This document shows positions 31,157-40,290 of a stretch of 64,000 bases of DNA, piece by piece; positions within the stretch are counted from its first letter, which is position 1; each line of letters begins with the position of its first letter. The position numbers and the translations under genes are program-made. The DNA is from Actinomycetota bacterium. GTDB lineage: Bacteria; Actinomycetota; Actinomycetes; Actinomycetales; Microbacteriaceae. The notes under the pieces were generated by a model. That model had not been told where the DNA came from. It made no database searches and saw nothing but the letters and a program-made list of their open reading frames with translations. The stretch lies in contig CANFSP010000003.1 in the NCBI GenBank assembly GCA_947449765.1, forward strand, positions 158,705-222,704, given 5' to 3'.

Positions 31157-32467
31157 CTACGGCGTCAGTCGGTTCGGACCGCGGAAGAGGTAGGTCACCT
31201 CGCGCAGGTTGGGCTGGTGGAGCATGAGCATCATCATGCGCTGAAGCCCCATGCCGAATCCGCCGTGCGGCGGAACGCCGTAGCGGAAAAAGTCCAGGTA
31301 GAAACTGAGCTCCTCAGGCTTGAGACCTTTTTCTCGCGCCTGCTGCTCGAGAATCTCCACGCGATGCTCGCGTTGTGCACCGGTGGTGATTTCGGTGCCG
31401 CGCCAGATGAGGTCATACGACTTGGTGAGTGACTGATCGTCGTCGTGGCGCATGTGATAGAACGGGCGAATGCTTGCCGCGTAATCGGTCAAAAAGACGA
31501 ACTCGTGGCCAAATGTCTCCTGCACGTAGGCAGCGATTTGGCGCTCGCCCTCCGGGTCCATATCGGCGTCCGCCCGTGGCACTTCGTAACCGCGCTCGGC
31601 GACGATGCGCTTGGCCTCCGCGAGTGGGATGCGGGGGAAGGGGATGGCGGGAACGACCACATCCACATCAAAAAGTTCTTTGATGTCATCGCCGTGCTTG
31701 GCCTTGACCGCCCCAATCGCGAACGCAAGGAGCTCTTCTTGCATCTGCATGACATCTTCGTGGCTGTCAATCCAGCTCATTTCGGCATCCACCGAGATGA
31801 ACTCCGTGGCGTGACGCGACGTGAATGACGGGTCAGCGCGAAAAACCGGACCGATTTCGAAGATGGCTCCAAAGCCGGCGGACTGAGCCATTTGCTTGAA
31901 GAACTGAGGGCTCTGCGCGAGGTACGCCTTGGTTTCGAAATACTCGAGTTCGAAAAGCTCGGCATTGGATTCGGATGCGCTCGCCATCAGTTTTGGCGTG
32001 TGAATCTCAATGAACCCACGGTCGACCCAGAAGGTGCGCATCGCATGTTCAAGAGTGGTCTGAGCGCGAAAAATGAGGTTGTTACGCGCGGTACGAAGAT
32101 CGATGAAACGCCAGTCGAGACGCTTGTCAATACTCGAGTCTGCAGCAATCGGCGTTTCGGGGTTAGCCGCGGCGGCAATGTCGAGAGAGGCAACCTTAAT
32201 TTCGAGGCCACCGAGCTTGACGCGCTCGTCCAGCTTGAGCTCGCCCGTCACGGTGAGGAAGGTTCCGGCGGCAAGCCCCGAAATAGTGTCGGCAATCTGG
32301 TCGCGGTCCTCGGGTACCGGGTGAACCAATTGGCACGCGCCACTCTCATCGCGAAGCACGACGAACTGCACCTTTTTTTGATCTCGAACGGTCTCAACCC
32401 ACCCGGAAACGGTGACTGGACCCTCGGGAGTTGATGCAAGATTTTTTACCAGGATGCGCGCGCTCAC
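31157..32467 (-). CDS. aspS: Aspartate--tRNA ligase, short (archaeal-type, probably non-discriminating)
   Basis: A 436-residue class II synthetase that charges tRNA-Asp. The N-terminal OB-fold (VSGWVETVRDQKKVQFVVLRD) is followed by motif 2 (FRADPSFTSRHATEFISVDAE) and motif 3 (GFGMGLQRMMMLM). The length is far below the ~590 residues of bacterial AspRS; the GAD insertion domain is absent, which is the archaeal/eukaryotic layout. Such enzymes often also charge tRNA-Asn with Asp for later amidation by GatCAB. The GTG at 32467 was preferred to the TTG at 32476 because TAGAGT (32476-32481) lies 8 nt upstream. Confidence 0.9.
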   Translation of the reverse strand: MSARILVKNLASTPEGPVTVSGWVETVRDQKKVQFVVLRDESGACQLVHPVPEDRDQIADTISGLAAGTFLTVTGELKLDERVKLGGLEIKVASLDIAAAANPETPIAADSSIDKRLDWRFIDLRTARNNLIFRAQTTLEHAMRTFWVDRGFIEIHTPKLMASASESNAELFELEYFETKAYLAQSPQFFKQMAQSAGFGAIFEIGPVFRADPSFTSRHATEFISVDAEMSWIDSHEDVMQMQEELLAFAIGAVKAKHGDDIKELFDVDVVVPAIPFPRIPLAEAKRIVAERGYEVPRADADMDPEGERQIAAYVQETFGHEFVFLTDYAASIRPFYHMRHDDDQSLTKSYDLIWRGTEITTGAQREHRVEILEQQAREKGLKPEELSFYLDFFRYGVPPHGGFGMGLQRMMMLMLHQPNLREVTYLFRGPNRLTP

Positions 32468-32521
32468 AGTCCCCAACTCTACCGGCTTGCCCTCACAGCA
32501 TTTTCAGTGAATACCCCCGCC

Positions 32522-32527
32522 TAGACT
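32522..32527 (+). promoter_or_regulatory. -10 box TAGACT of a leaderless promoter
   Basis: TAGACT ends 7 nt before the GTG at 32535. Confidence 0.5.
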
Positions 32528-32534
32528 TGACAGC

Positions 32535-33194
32535 GTGGTGGCCCAGCAGATTCATCTCGTGCGCCACGGTGAGGTGTTTAACCCCGACCGTGTGCTCTAC
32601 GAGCGCATCCCCGGATTCGGTTTGTCCGAACTCGGCATGGCGATGGCGGGGACCGCGGCCGCAAACCTCAAGCTGCGCGGACGTTCGATTACCCGGCTCG
32701 TCGCGTCGCCACTTCAGCGCACTCAAGAATCAGCGGTACCGTTCGCTAAGCACTTTGATCTGACCATTGAGGCAGACGAGCGATTGCTCGAGCCGACCAA
32801 CGCATTTGCCGGAAAGCGGATGACCGGCCACGCCTCGGCACTGGCCGACCCGGCAAATTGGCGCTATTTGGTGAACCCCTTCCGCCCCAGCTGGGGGGAG
32901 CCGTACGCGCAGGTTGCCGCGCGAGTCCAATCGGCCATGCGCGATGCGGCTCTGAGTGTGGAACACGGCGACGTCGTGCTGGTCAGTCATCAGTTGACAA
33001 TTTGGATGGCCCACCGCGCCATCGCTAATAAACCGCTGTTTCACGACCCGCGTCGCCGACGTTGTGCACTGTCGTCAATCACCACGTTCGAACTCGTTGA
33101 TGAGAGCGACCCCGCAGGTGGATTTATCGAAGTGGACTACGCGAATCCGGCACACGGCCTTCTCGCAGGCTCCGTTGATGTGGGTGCCGTGTGA
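32535..33194 (+). CDS. Histidine phosphatase family protein
   Basis: A 219-residue phosphoglycerate-mutase-like protein. The catalytic RHG motif is at LVRHGEVFNPDRV, the second Arg at VASPLQRTQES, and the second His at VVLVSHQLTIW. Actinobacterial members near the ccm/tlpA genes are of unknown substrate and hydrolyse small phosphate esters. It is the first gene of a plus-strand run to ccsB. Confidence 0.9.
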   Translation: MVAQQIHLVRHGEVFNPDRVLYERIPGFGLSELGMAMAGTAAANLKLRGRSITRLVASPLQRTQESAVPFAKHFDLTIEADERLLEPTNAFAGKRMTGHASALADPANWRYLVNPFRPSWGEPYAQVAARVQSAMRDAALSVEHGDVVLVSHQLTIWMAHRAIANKPLFHDPRRRRCALSSITTFELVDESDPAGGFIEVDYANPAHGLLAGSVDVGAV

Positions 33195-33223
33195 GACGCG
33201 AAACGTGTGCGTCGCGAGGAACG

Positions 33224-33865
33224 ATGGCTCGCGCATCCATCGCTACAGGAATTCTGGCGCTTGTCGGGGTGCTCCTGCTCACGGGGTGTGCCACAGATCC
33301 GCTCGCGGACCAGTACCGTGCCGGGTCGGGCAAAAACTACATTGCGGGTGACGGGTCGATCACTGAAATTCTGCCGGAGAACCGCGCCGAACCCATCGCT
33401 TTTACGGCGACTGACCTCACCGGAGCAGGGCTTGACTCGGCCGCGTTCGTCGGCGGAGTTCAGGTCATCAATTTCTGGTACGCGGGATGCGCACCCTGCC
33501 GCGCCGAAGCCCCTCTGCTTGAGGGGGTAGCCCAGCGATATGCCACCACCGGCGCGCCCGTTCATTTTGTCGGGGTCAATGTGCGCGATAGCACCGAAAC
33601 TGCTCAGGCCTTCGTGGACACTTTTGGGCTGACCTTCCCCTCGGTCACCGACCTCGGCGGAACCGTCCAGCTGGCATTCGCCTCGAATGTTCCACCCAAC
33701 GCGGTCCCGACCACACTCGTGTTGGACACGCAGGGGCGGGTAGCGGCACGGATTCTGGGTCGAATTGCGGATGCGAGCATCCTCACGACACTTATTGATG
33801 ACGCACTCGCGGGTGGCAACTCTGCACCATCGCCGAACTCACCGACAGGTCAGGCCACGCCGTGA
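33224..33865 (+). CDS. TlpA/ResA-family thiol-disulfide reductase (lipoprotein)
   Basis: A 213-residue exported thioredoxin-fold protein. The N-terminal signal MARASIATGILALVGVLLLT ends in LLTGC, a lipobox, so it is anchored outside the membrane. The redox motif is CAPC in WYAGCAPCRAEAP, and the cis-Pro region is PPNAVPTTLVLD. It likely keeps apocytochrome c thiols reduced for haem attachment, receiving electrons from the CcdA-type protein next to it. The ATG at 33224 (GAGGAA upstream) is preferred to the GTG at 33191. Confidence 0.9.
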   Translation: MARASIATGILALVGVLLLTGCATDPLADQYRAGSGKNYIAGDGSITEILPENRAEPIAFTATDLTGAGLDSAAFVGGVQVINFWYAGCAPCRAEAPLLEGVAQRYATTGAPVHFVGVNVRDSTETAQAFVDTFGLTFPSVTDLGGTVQLAFASNVPPNAVPTTLVLDTQGRVAARILGRIADASILTTLIDDALAGGNSAPSPNSPTGQATP

Positions 33866-34626
33866 CCTCAGTGGGTGAAATTGTCTTCGGCGGTCAACTG
33901 CTGGTTGCGATTCCACTTGCCCTCGTGGCTGGGCTGATCTCGTTTGCGTCACCCTGTGTGCTTCCGTTGGTTCCCGGGTATCTCGGTTATGTGAGCGCCA
34001 TAGCCGGCAGTGACGCAGCGCCGGCTTCGAACTCGGGACGGCGACGCTTTTCAGGTCGGGTTGTCGCAGGAGTTGGCCTGTTTGTTCTCGGCTTCACTGT
34101 CGTTTTCGTTACCTTCGGCATTCTCTTCGGTACCGCCGGCCTTGTTCTCAAGCCGTATCTCGGCATCATCAACGTGGTTCTTGGCATCGCCATAGTCATC
34201 CTTGGGCTCGTCTTCATCGGGTTCTTTGGCGTGTTTCAACGCACGGCAAAACTCAATCTGACCCCCCGTTTGGGCCTGGTGGGAGCGCCACTTCTCGGCG
34301 TCGTTTTTGGTCTGGGCTGGACCCCGTGCATTGGTCCCACGCTCGGCGCAATCATGGCGCTCAGCCTCGATGCCGCATCGCCCTGGCGAGGGGCGCTGCT
34401 CGGGCTGTTTTACTGCGTCGGGCTCGGCGTACCTTTTCTCCTGATCGCCCTCGGGCTTCAGTGGGCGACAAAGTCCGTTTCGTTCATCAAGCGCCACGTG
34501 CGCACGATCAACATCATTGGTGGAGTGCTGCTCATCGTTATCGGCTTACTCTTAGCTACGGGGCTGTGGAATGTGTGGATGTCTGCCCTTCAGGCGGTGA
34601 TTGGAAGTTATGTCCCCTCGCTCTAG
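33862..34626 (+). CDS. ccdA: CcdA-type cytochrome c biogenesis transmembrane protein
   Basis: A 254-residue membrane protein with about six helices that moves reducing equivalents from cytosolic thioredoxin to extracellular thiol-disulfide proteins. Conserved cysteines are in SFASPCVLPLVPGYLGY and GWTPCIGPTLGAI. The GTGA overlap with the TlpA-type gene implies coupling. It precedes resB and ccsB, forming the system II cytochrome c maturation set. Confidence 0.93.
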   Translation: MTSVGEIVFGGQLLVAIPLALVAGLISFASPCVLPLVPGYLGYVSAIAGSDAAPASNSGRRRFSGRVVAGVGLFVLGFTVVFVTFGILFGTAGLVLKPYLGIINVVLGIAIVILGLVFIGFFGVFQRTAKLNLTPRLGLVGAPLLGVVFGLGWTPCIGPTLGAIMALSLDAASPWRGALLGLFYCVGLGVPFLLIALGLQWATKSVSFIKRHVRTINIIGGVLLIVIGLLLATGLWNVWMSALQAVIGSYVPSL

Positions 34627-36214
34627 CGTGATGGATTCCACCGAGCCTCCCGCTCCGGTTCGCAACGCGAAACTCAACCTTGCCGAAAGCGGGCGATGGG
34701 TGTGGACGCAACTCACGAGCATGCGAACTGCGCTCATCCTGCTCTTGCTGCTCGCCATAGCGGCAATTCCCGGGTCCCTGTTGCCTCAGCGGGCAGCTGA
34801 CCCAAACGGTGTGACGCAGTACTTCAGCGCCAACCCAGACCTCGCGCCAGTCCTCGATAAGTTCCAACTCTTCGACGTCTACACGTCAGCGTGGTTCTCG
34901 GCAATCTATCTTCTGCTGTTCGTCTCGCTCATTGGCTGTGTCATCCCGCGGACCAAACACCACTGGGATGCGCTCCGGCAGCAACCGCCTCGAACACCGT
35001 CTCGCCTCGACCGGCTCCCCGGTTTCACGGAGCGCGAGTTCTCGGGTGTTGCGCCTGAGGCGGCACTCTCCGCTGCCGACCGAGTTCTCCGCGCCGCCCG
35101 CTATCGCGTCGTTCGCTACGAACGCGATGGGGTGCTCTCGGTCTCCGCCGAACGCGGATACCTGCGTGAAACGGGAAACCTGATTTTTCACTTTGCGCTG
35201 GTCGGAGTTTTGATCACCGTCGGTCTGGGTGGCGGATTTGCCTACAACGGCCAACGGGTGATTGTCGAGGGGCAGGCATTCAGCAACACGCTCATCGCCT
35301 ACGACTCATTCAGCCCGGGGCGGTTCTTTTCCGACAGCGCCCTCCAACCGTTCAACATCACGCTCAACTCATTTACCACCCGCTATGAGGAACGCAATGC
35401 CAACGCGATTGGGCAGCCGATCGACTACACGGCCGATGTCACTACGACACTGCGCGGCGGTGACCCCACGCCTGCCGTCATTAAGGTCAATCAGCCGCTG
35501 AACATTGGTGGCACGAGTGTTTATCTGTTGGGCAACGGCTACGCGCCGGTCATCACCGTACGCAACGCCGCCGGACAGGTAATTTTTAACGACGCGGTCG
35601 CTTTCCTTCCTCAGGATAAGAACTTCACCAGTGTCGGCATTATTAAATTGCCGGATGGTCTGCCGACCCAACTCGGTCTCGTGGGTTTTTTCTATCCGAC
35701 GGTGAGCACGGGCCACTCGGGAGCATCGTTTTCGATGTATCCCGACTTGCTCGATCCAATGGTCACGCTCAACGTCTACCAGGGTGACCTCGGCATCAAC
35801 GAGGGATTGCCGAAGTCGGTCTATGCGCTTGACACGAGCGGCATGACCAAGTTGACCGGCACCAAGACTGACCTTCCGTCGTTGGAGATGAAGCCGGGCG
35901 AAACCGCAGCACTGCCCAACGGGATGGGCTCGGTCACCTTTGACAGCGTCAAGAAGTATGTGTCGCTCGATGTGCACCATGACCCCGCGCAGGGATGGGT
36001 CCTTGGCTTTGCCATCATGGCGATGCTGGGACTGTTCACCTCGCTACTGATTCCGCGGCGTCGCATGTGGGTGAGCATCCAACCGGTGGAAAAAACGAAG
36101 AAACTTTTGGTCGAGTACGCAGCCCTCGCCCGCGGTGACGACCCTACACTCGAGGCGGCGGTTGGCCACATCGTTGACGCCCATATTCGCGACTTAGGAT
36201 TGACCCGTGACTGA
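34610..36214 (+). CDS. resB: Cytochrome c biogenesis protein ResB
   Basis: A protein of about 534 residues, counted from the ATG at 34610. It has N-terminal helices (TSMRTALILLLLLAIAAIPGS), an extracellular domain of about 300 residues, and a C-terminal helix (LGFAIMAMLGLFTSLLIPRRR). It pairs with ResC/CcsB to move haem across the membrane and attach it to apocytochrome c. The start is uncertain: 34601 (TTG), 34610 and 34631 are all in frame, and the gene overlaps ccdA in the first two cases. It overlaps ccsB by 8 nt. Confidence 0.9.
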   Translation: MSPRSSVMDSTEPPAPVRNAKLNLAESGRWVWTQLTSMRTALILLLLLAIAAIPGSLLPQRAADPNGVTQYFSANPDLAPVLDKFQLFDVYTSAWFSAIYLLLFVSLIGCVIPRTKHHWDALRQQPPRTPSRLDRLPGFTEREFSGVAPEAALSAADRVLRAARYRVVRYERDGVLSVSAERGYLRETGNLIFHFALVGVLITVGLGGGFAYNGQRVIVEGQAFSNTLIAYDSFSPGRFFSDSALQPFNITLNSFTTRYEERNANAIGQPIDYTADVTTTLRGGDPTPAVIKVNQPLNIGGTSVYLLGNGYAPVITVRNAAGQVIFNDAVAFLPQDKNFTSVGIIKLPDGLPTQLGLVGFFYPTVSTGHSGASFSMYPDLLDPMVTLNVYQGDLGINEGLPKSVYALDTSGMTKLTGTKTDLPSLEMKPGETAALPNGMGSVTFDSVKKYVSLDVHHDPAQGWVLGFAIMAMLGLFTSLLIPRRRMWVSIQPVEKTKKLLVEYAALARGDDPTLEAAVGHIVDAHIRDLGLTRD

Positions 36215-37085
36215 CGCCCTCTCCCAGTACTCCGTGCTGAGCCTGTATTCCGCAATGGCGGTGTACGCCATTGCGTTTGTTCTTTTCACGATTGACCTCG
36301 CGACGAAGGCTTCGGAGGGACGCGTTTCGGCAAAGTTCAGTCGCATCGCCTTTGCTCTCACCTGGGTTGCCTTCGCTCTACAGCTCGCGGCTACCGTGAT
36401 GCGCGGTTTTGCCGCGTCGCGCGTTCCCTGGGCAAACATGTACGAGTTTGCGATGACCGGGACGCTCATGATTACTGCGGTCTTCCTGCTCACCAACCTG
36501 AAATGGAATTTGCGTTTCCTGGGAGCCTTTATTACCGGAATCGTGCTGATTTTGCTGGGGCTGGCTGCCACGAGGTATTACGTCGAAGTGGTGCCTCTTC
36601 AGCCTGCGCTCCAGTCGTACTGGCTGGTCATCCATGTGTTTGTGGCAACACTCGCCACGGGTTTCTTTGCCTTGGGGTTTTCGCTGTCGGTTTTGCAACT
36701 CATGCAGCAACGCCGCGAGGTGGCCGTGGTGAATGGCACCAAGACTCGTCTGACGTCGCTTGGCCGGTTGCCCGACGCGGTCGCCCTCGAAAACTTCGCC
36801 TATCGACTCATCATCATCGGGTTCATCTTGTGGACATTCACGCTCATCGCCGGGGCAATTTGGGCTGACAAAGCGTGGGGCCGTTACTGGGGCTGGGACA
36901 CCAAAGAGGTCTGGACCTTCATCATTTGGGTACTCTATGCCGGCTACATTCACGCACGTGCAACTCGCGGATGGCGCGGAACACGTTCAGCGGTGCTGGC
37001 GCTGATCGGATTCGGTGCGGTGATGTTCAACTTCACCGTGGTCAACATTTTCTTCAAGGGCTTGCACGCGTACTCAGGTCTGTGA
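36207..37085 (+). CDS. ccsB: Cytochrome c biogenesis protein CcsB/ResC
   Basis: A 292-residue membrane protein with about eight helices. The haem-handling WWD-type motif reads WGRYWGWDTKEVWTFI, and flanking histidines occur in SYWLVIHVFVATLA and YAGYIHARAT. It works with ResB as the haem-transport and ligation complex. It is the last gene of the cytochrome c maturation run. Confidence 0.94.
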   Translation: MTDALSQYSVLSLYSAMAVYAIAFVLFTIDLATKASEGRVSAKFSRIAFALTWVAFALQLAATVMRGFAASRVPWANMYEFAMTGTLMITAVFLLTNLKWNLRFLGAFITGIVLILLGLAATRYYVEVVPLQPALQSYWLVIHVFVATLATGFFALGFSLSVLQLMQQRREVAVVNGTKTRLTSLGRLPDAVALENFAYRLIIIGFILWTFTLIAGAIWADKAWGRYWGWDTKEVWTFIIWVLYAGYIHARATRGWRGTRSAVLALIGFGAVMFNFTVVNIFFKGLHAYSGL

Positions 37086-37132
37086 GTGTGACCGAGGCGC
37101 AGACAGGCGTAGCCCTGTGCCGGACTACCTGA

Positions 37133-37138
37133 GAAACT
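37133..37138 (+). promoter_or_regulatory. Weak -10 box GAAACT before menC
   Basis: GAAACT ends 6 nt before the GTG at 37145. It is one mismatch from the TAAACT used elsewhere. Confidence 0.35.
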
Positions 37139-37144
37139 GACAGA

Positions 37145-38155
37145 GTGATCCCCGACCTCGCAGATGTGCTGGCGCGCGCGCATGTGGTTGCCCTGCCACT
37201 GACCACGAGATTCCGGGGCATCACCGTTCGCGAAGCCGTGGTGATTGACGGACCTCGCGGCTGGACGGAATTTGCACCCTTCACGGAATACGACGATGTC
37301 GAGGCGTGCTCATGGCTTCGAGCCGCCTATGCCTTCGGTTGGGAAGAGCTTCCCCCACCGCTTCGAACCCACGTCGGCATCAACGCGACCGTCCCGGCTG
37401 TGGCGCCAACCGACGTCGCGCGCGTGCTTGCGGCTTTTGGCTCCTGCCGCACGGCGAAAGTCAAAGTTGCCGGTCCGGGTGAAACCCTCGCCGACGACAT
37501 TGCACGAGTGGCGCGTGTCCGCGAGGTGATGGGGCCCGAGGGCCGCATCCGGCTCGACGCCAACGGCGCATGGAATGTGGATGAAGCCGAGCGCGCGATA
37601 CACGCCTTGGCTCCGTTCGATCTGGAGTACGTTGAGCAGCCGTGTGCGTCAACCGAGGAACTCGCGCAGATTCGCGAGCGGGTTGCCTACATGGACATTC
37701 CAATCGCTGCTGATGAAAGCGTTCGCAAGGCGCAGGACCCGCTTGAGGTTGCCCGAATGGGAGCGGCAGACCTGCTCGTGGTCAAAGCAGCCCCGCTGGG
37801 TGGGGTGCGTGATGCCCTGAACATCGTCCGGGCATCCGGTCTGCCTGCAGTGGTGTCGAGCGCACTGGACACGTCGATTGGCATAGGCATGGGTCTCGCT
37901 CTCGCTGCAGCTCTCCCCGAGCTCGAGTTCGACTGTGGATTGGGTACAGCGGCGCTACTCGACACCGATGTGGTCGACGAGCCACTGATCCCGGTGGACG
38001 GGCTCCTCGCCGTTCAGCGCCCCGTCGCCTCGTATCGGCTCCTGGAACAGTGTGCGGCGGATCCCGAGCGCAATGTCTGGTGGCGTGAACGGTTGACGCG
38101 TGTGCATCACGAACTCGAGGTGCGCGAACTCGAAGCGGCCGAACGCGAGGCTTAG
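37145..38155 (+). CDS. menC: o-succinylbenzoate synthase
   Basis: A 336-residue enolase-superfamily enzyme that dehydrates SHCHC to o-succinylbenzoate in menaquinone synthesis. Active-site elements are the KVKVAGPGE lysines, metal-binding Asp in RLDANGAWN, Glu in EYVEQPC, Asp in AADESVRK, and the general-base Lys in LVVKAAPLGG. It is the first gene of a menaquinone cluster that runs to about 46.7 kb. Confidence 0.93.
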   Translation: MIPDLADVLARAHVVALPLTTRFRGITVREAVVIDGPRGWTEFAPFTEYDDVEACSWLRAAYAFGWEELPPPLRTHVGINATVPAVAPTDVARVLAAFGSCRTAKVKVAGPGETLADDIARVARVREVMGPEGRIRLDANGAWNVDEAERAIHALAPFDLEYVEQPCASTEELAQIRERVAYMDIPIAADESVRKAQDPLEVARMGAADLLVVKAAPLGGVRDALNIVRASGLPAVVSSALDTSIGIGMGLALAAALPELEFDCGLGTAALLDTDVVDEPLIPVDGLLAVQRPVASYRLLEQCAADPERNVWWRERLTRVHHELEVRELEAAEREA

Positions 38156-38158
38156 GCT
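38153..38158 (+). promoter_or_regulatory. -10 box TAGGCT of the menB promoter
   Basis: TAGGCT ends 6 nt before the ATG at 38165 and overlaps the menC stop codon. Confidence 0.55.
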
Positions 38159-38164
38159 TAGGGC

Positions 38165-39055
38165 ATGTCTTCACCCGTTTCGCAGTTGTTTGATGCACAC
38201 GTGTGGGTGGATGTTCCCGTGGCCGCTGGTATGACGGACATCACCTATCACCACGACGTCACCGGTCGAGTTGCCCGCATTGCGTTCAATCGCCCCGAGG
38301 TGCGTAATGCGTTCCGTCCGCAGACGGTGGATGAGCTGTATCGCGCCCTCGAAGATGCTCGGGCCAACACACGAATCGGCGTGGTTCTCCTCACCGGCAA
38401 CGGCCCCAGCCCCAAGGACGGCGGATGGGCGTTCTGTTCTGGAGGTGACCAGCGCATTCGCGGGAAAGCCGGATACGAATACGCCGACGGCTCGTTCTCA
38501 ACCGGTCGGCTTCACATTCTTGAAGTTCAGCGTCTCATCCGATTCATGCCCAAGGTGGTGATCGCCGTCATTCCGGGCTGGGCCGCTGGCGGGGGCCACT
38601 CGCTCCACGTGGTCGCGGACCTCAGTATCGCTAGTGCCGAACACGCGAGATTCAAACAAACCGATGCGGATGTCGGCTCGTTCGATGCCGGGTATGGTTC
38701 CGCCTATTTTGCGCGCCAGATCGGTCAGAAGTTTGCGCGTGAAGTGTTCTTTCTCGCTCGCGAGTACAGCGCGCAGCGCGCCTACGAGATGGGTGCGGTG
38801 AACGCCGTCGTGCCACACGAAGAACTTGAATCAACCGCACTTGAGTGGGCCTACGACATCCTCACAAAATCGCCCACGGCGATTCGCATGCTCAAATTCG
38901 CCTTCAACGCGGTCGATGATGGTCTCGTCGGTCAACAAGTCTTTGCCGGTGAAGCCACTCGACTGGCTTACGGCACCGATGAGGCCGCGGAGGGTCGCGA
39001 CTCATTCCTTGAAAAGCGCGACCCCGACTGGTCAAACTTTCACTGGCACTTCTAG
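38165..39055 (+). CDS. menB: 1,4-dihydroxy-2-naphthoyl-CoA synthase
   Basis: A 296-residue crotonase-fold enzyme that closes the second naphthoquinone ring from o-succinylbenzoyl-CoA. Diagnostic segments are DGGWAFCSGGDQRIRG, PGWAAGGGHSLHVVADLS, and TDADVGSFDAGYGSAYFARQIG, with the catalytic Asp in the last. The length and C-terminal EGRDSFLEKRDPDWSNFHWHF match actinobacterial MenB. Confidence 0.96.
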   Translation: MSSPVSQLFDAHVWVDVPVAAGMTDITYHHDVTGRVARIAFNRPEVRNAFRPQTVDELYRALEDARANTRIGVVLLTGNGPSPKDGGWAFCSGGDQRIRGKAGYEYADGSFSTGRLHILEVQRLIRFMPKVVIAVIPGWAAGGGHSLHVVADLSIASAEHARFKQTDADVGSFDAGYGSAYFARQIGQKFAREVFFLAREYSAQRAYEMGAVNAVVPHEELESTALEWAYDILTKSPTAIRMLKFAFNAVDDGLVGQQVFAGEATRLAYGTDEAAEGRDSFLEKRDPDWSNFHWHF

Positions 39056-39064
39056 GGCCCTGCT

Positions 39065-40231
39065 GTGCGCGCACTCGTAGAAGTGGACACCACCGATTTA
39101 GGTGCGTTCCTCGAGGCGTTGGGTGCCGCGCTCGACGGCGTGGGTCCGGCTATCGTGCCGCGCGCATCCACCGGGCTTGCTAAGCCGAGCCCGGAGCCTC
39201 TTCCCACCCACGTGCCAGACAATGTCGCCGTCGTCATCGAAACGAGCGGTTCGACCGGGGCGGGGCAGCGGGTTGCCCTCAGTGCCGATGCCCTGCGCAC
39301 CAGTGCGAAGCTCACCCACGACCGCCTCGGTGGAGAAGGTGTGTGGCTCCTCAGCCTTCCGGTCCACTACATCGCCGGTCTTCAGGTAGCCGTGCGTGCG
39401 CGTGAGGCCGGTCACCCGCCAGTGCCGATCAGCCTGGGGCATTTCAGCGCCGAAAGATTCGTCGCGGAGCTCGCTCGCCACTTTCGCGACGACGGGATGC
39501 CGGCATCGCGTTGCTATGCGTCGCTCGTTCCGCAGCAGTTGGCACAACTGGTGGCCTTTGCGGAGGCTCATCCTGATGCTCAGGCGACACTGCAACGGGT
39601 GACGAGTTTTCTCATCGGAGGGCAGTCGCTAGCCGCTTCGTTACGACAACGCGCACACGCGTTGGGGCTTGCACTGGTGCACACCTACGGATCGACGGAG
39701 ACGGCCGGAGGATGCGTGTACGACGGCCTTCCGCTCGACGGCATCCACATCGATCTCGACAACTCCGGGGAGATTGCCGTGAGCGGACCTACTCTCGCGT
39801 TGGGCTACCTTGATGCCGAGCGCACAGCAACGCGATTTGTCACTCGCGCGGGGAAGCGCTGGTATCTCACCGGTGACGTGGGAGTACGTGAGGAATCGAC
39901 GGGCCGACTCCAGATCACCGGACGACTCGATCGCACGATCATTTCAGGTGGCGTGAAAATAAATCTCGATGCCGTGGGTGACTCGCTGCGTGAACTCATG
40001 CGTGAACCCGGTGTGCTCGTCGCGGTGGATGACGACCTGTGGGGTCAGCGGCCGGTGCTTGTTCTTGAGGGGAACGCCGATGCAGCGACCGAAGATCGTG
40101 CTCTCCGCCTGATTCGCGAGCGTTGGGGTGCCGTGGCCGTTCCCGAGCGAATCGTGTGGGTTGACTCGTTCCCGCTCACCTCATCGGGCAAACCAGACCT
40201 GCAGGAGCTCGCGCGCATTGTGGTCGACTAA
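39065..40231 (+). CDS. menE: o-succinylbenzoate--CoA ligase
   Basis: A 388-residue AMP-forming acyl-CoA synthetase. The P-loop reads ETSGSTGAGQRVALS, A5 reads TYGSTETAGGCVYDG, A7 YLTGDVG, and A10 SSGKPDLQEL with its Lys. It activates o-succinylbenzoate between the MenC and MenB steps. The short length is typical of actinobacterial MenE. Its start lies 9 nt after the menB stop. Confidence 0.93.
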   Translation: MRALVEVDTTDLGAFLEALGAALDGVGPAIVPRASTGLAKPSPEPLPTHVPDNVAVVIETSGSTGAGQRVALSADALRTSAKLTHDRLGGEGVWLLSLPVHYIAGLQVAVRAREAGHPPVPISLGHFSAERFVAELARHFRDDGMPASRCYASLVPQQLAQLVAFAEAHPDAQATLQRVTSFLIGGQSLAASLRQRAHALGLALVHTYGSTETAGGCVYDGLPLDGIHIDLDNSGEIAVSGPTLALGYLDAERTATRFVTRAGKRWYLTGDVGVREESTGRLQITGRLDRTIISGGVKINLDAVGDSLRELMREPGVLVAVDDDLWGQRPVLVLEGNADAATEDRALRLIRERWGAVAVPERIVWVDSFPLTSSGKPDLQELARIVVD

Positions 40232-40283
40232 CCCCTTCTTCAATCCCCTTCTTCAATCCCCTTCTGCAATCCCCTTCTACAAT
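40232..40283 (+). repeat. Four 13-bp tandem repeats upstream of menA; last copy supplies the -10 box
   Basis: CCCCTTCTTCAAT occurs twice, then CCCCTTCTGCAAT, then CCCCTTCTACAAT. The last differs only at the base that makes TACAAT (40278-40283), the apparent -10 box 7 nt before the menA GTG. Confidence 0.75.
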
Positions 40284-40290
40284 GTGAATC

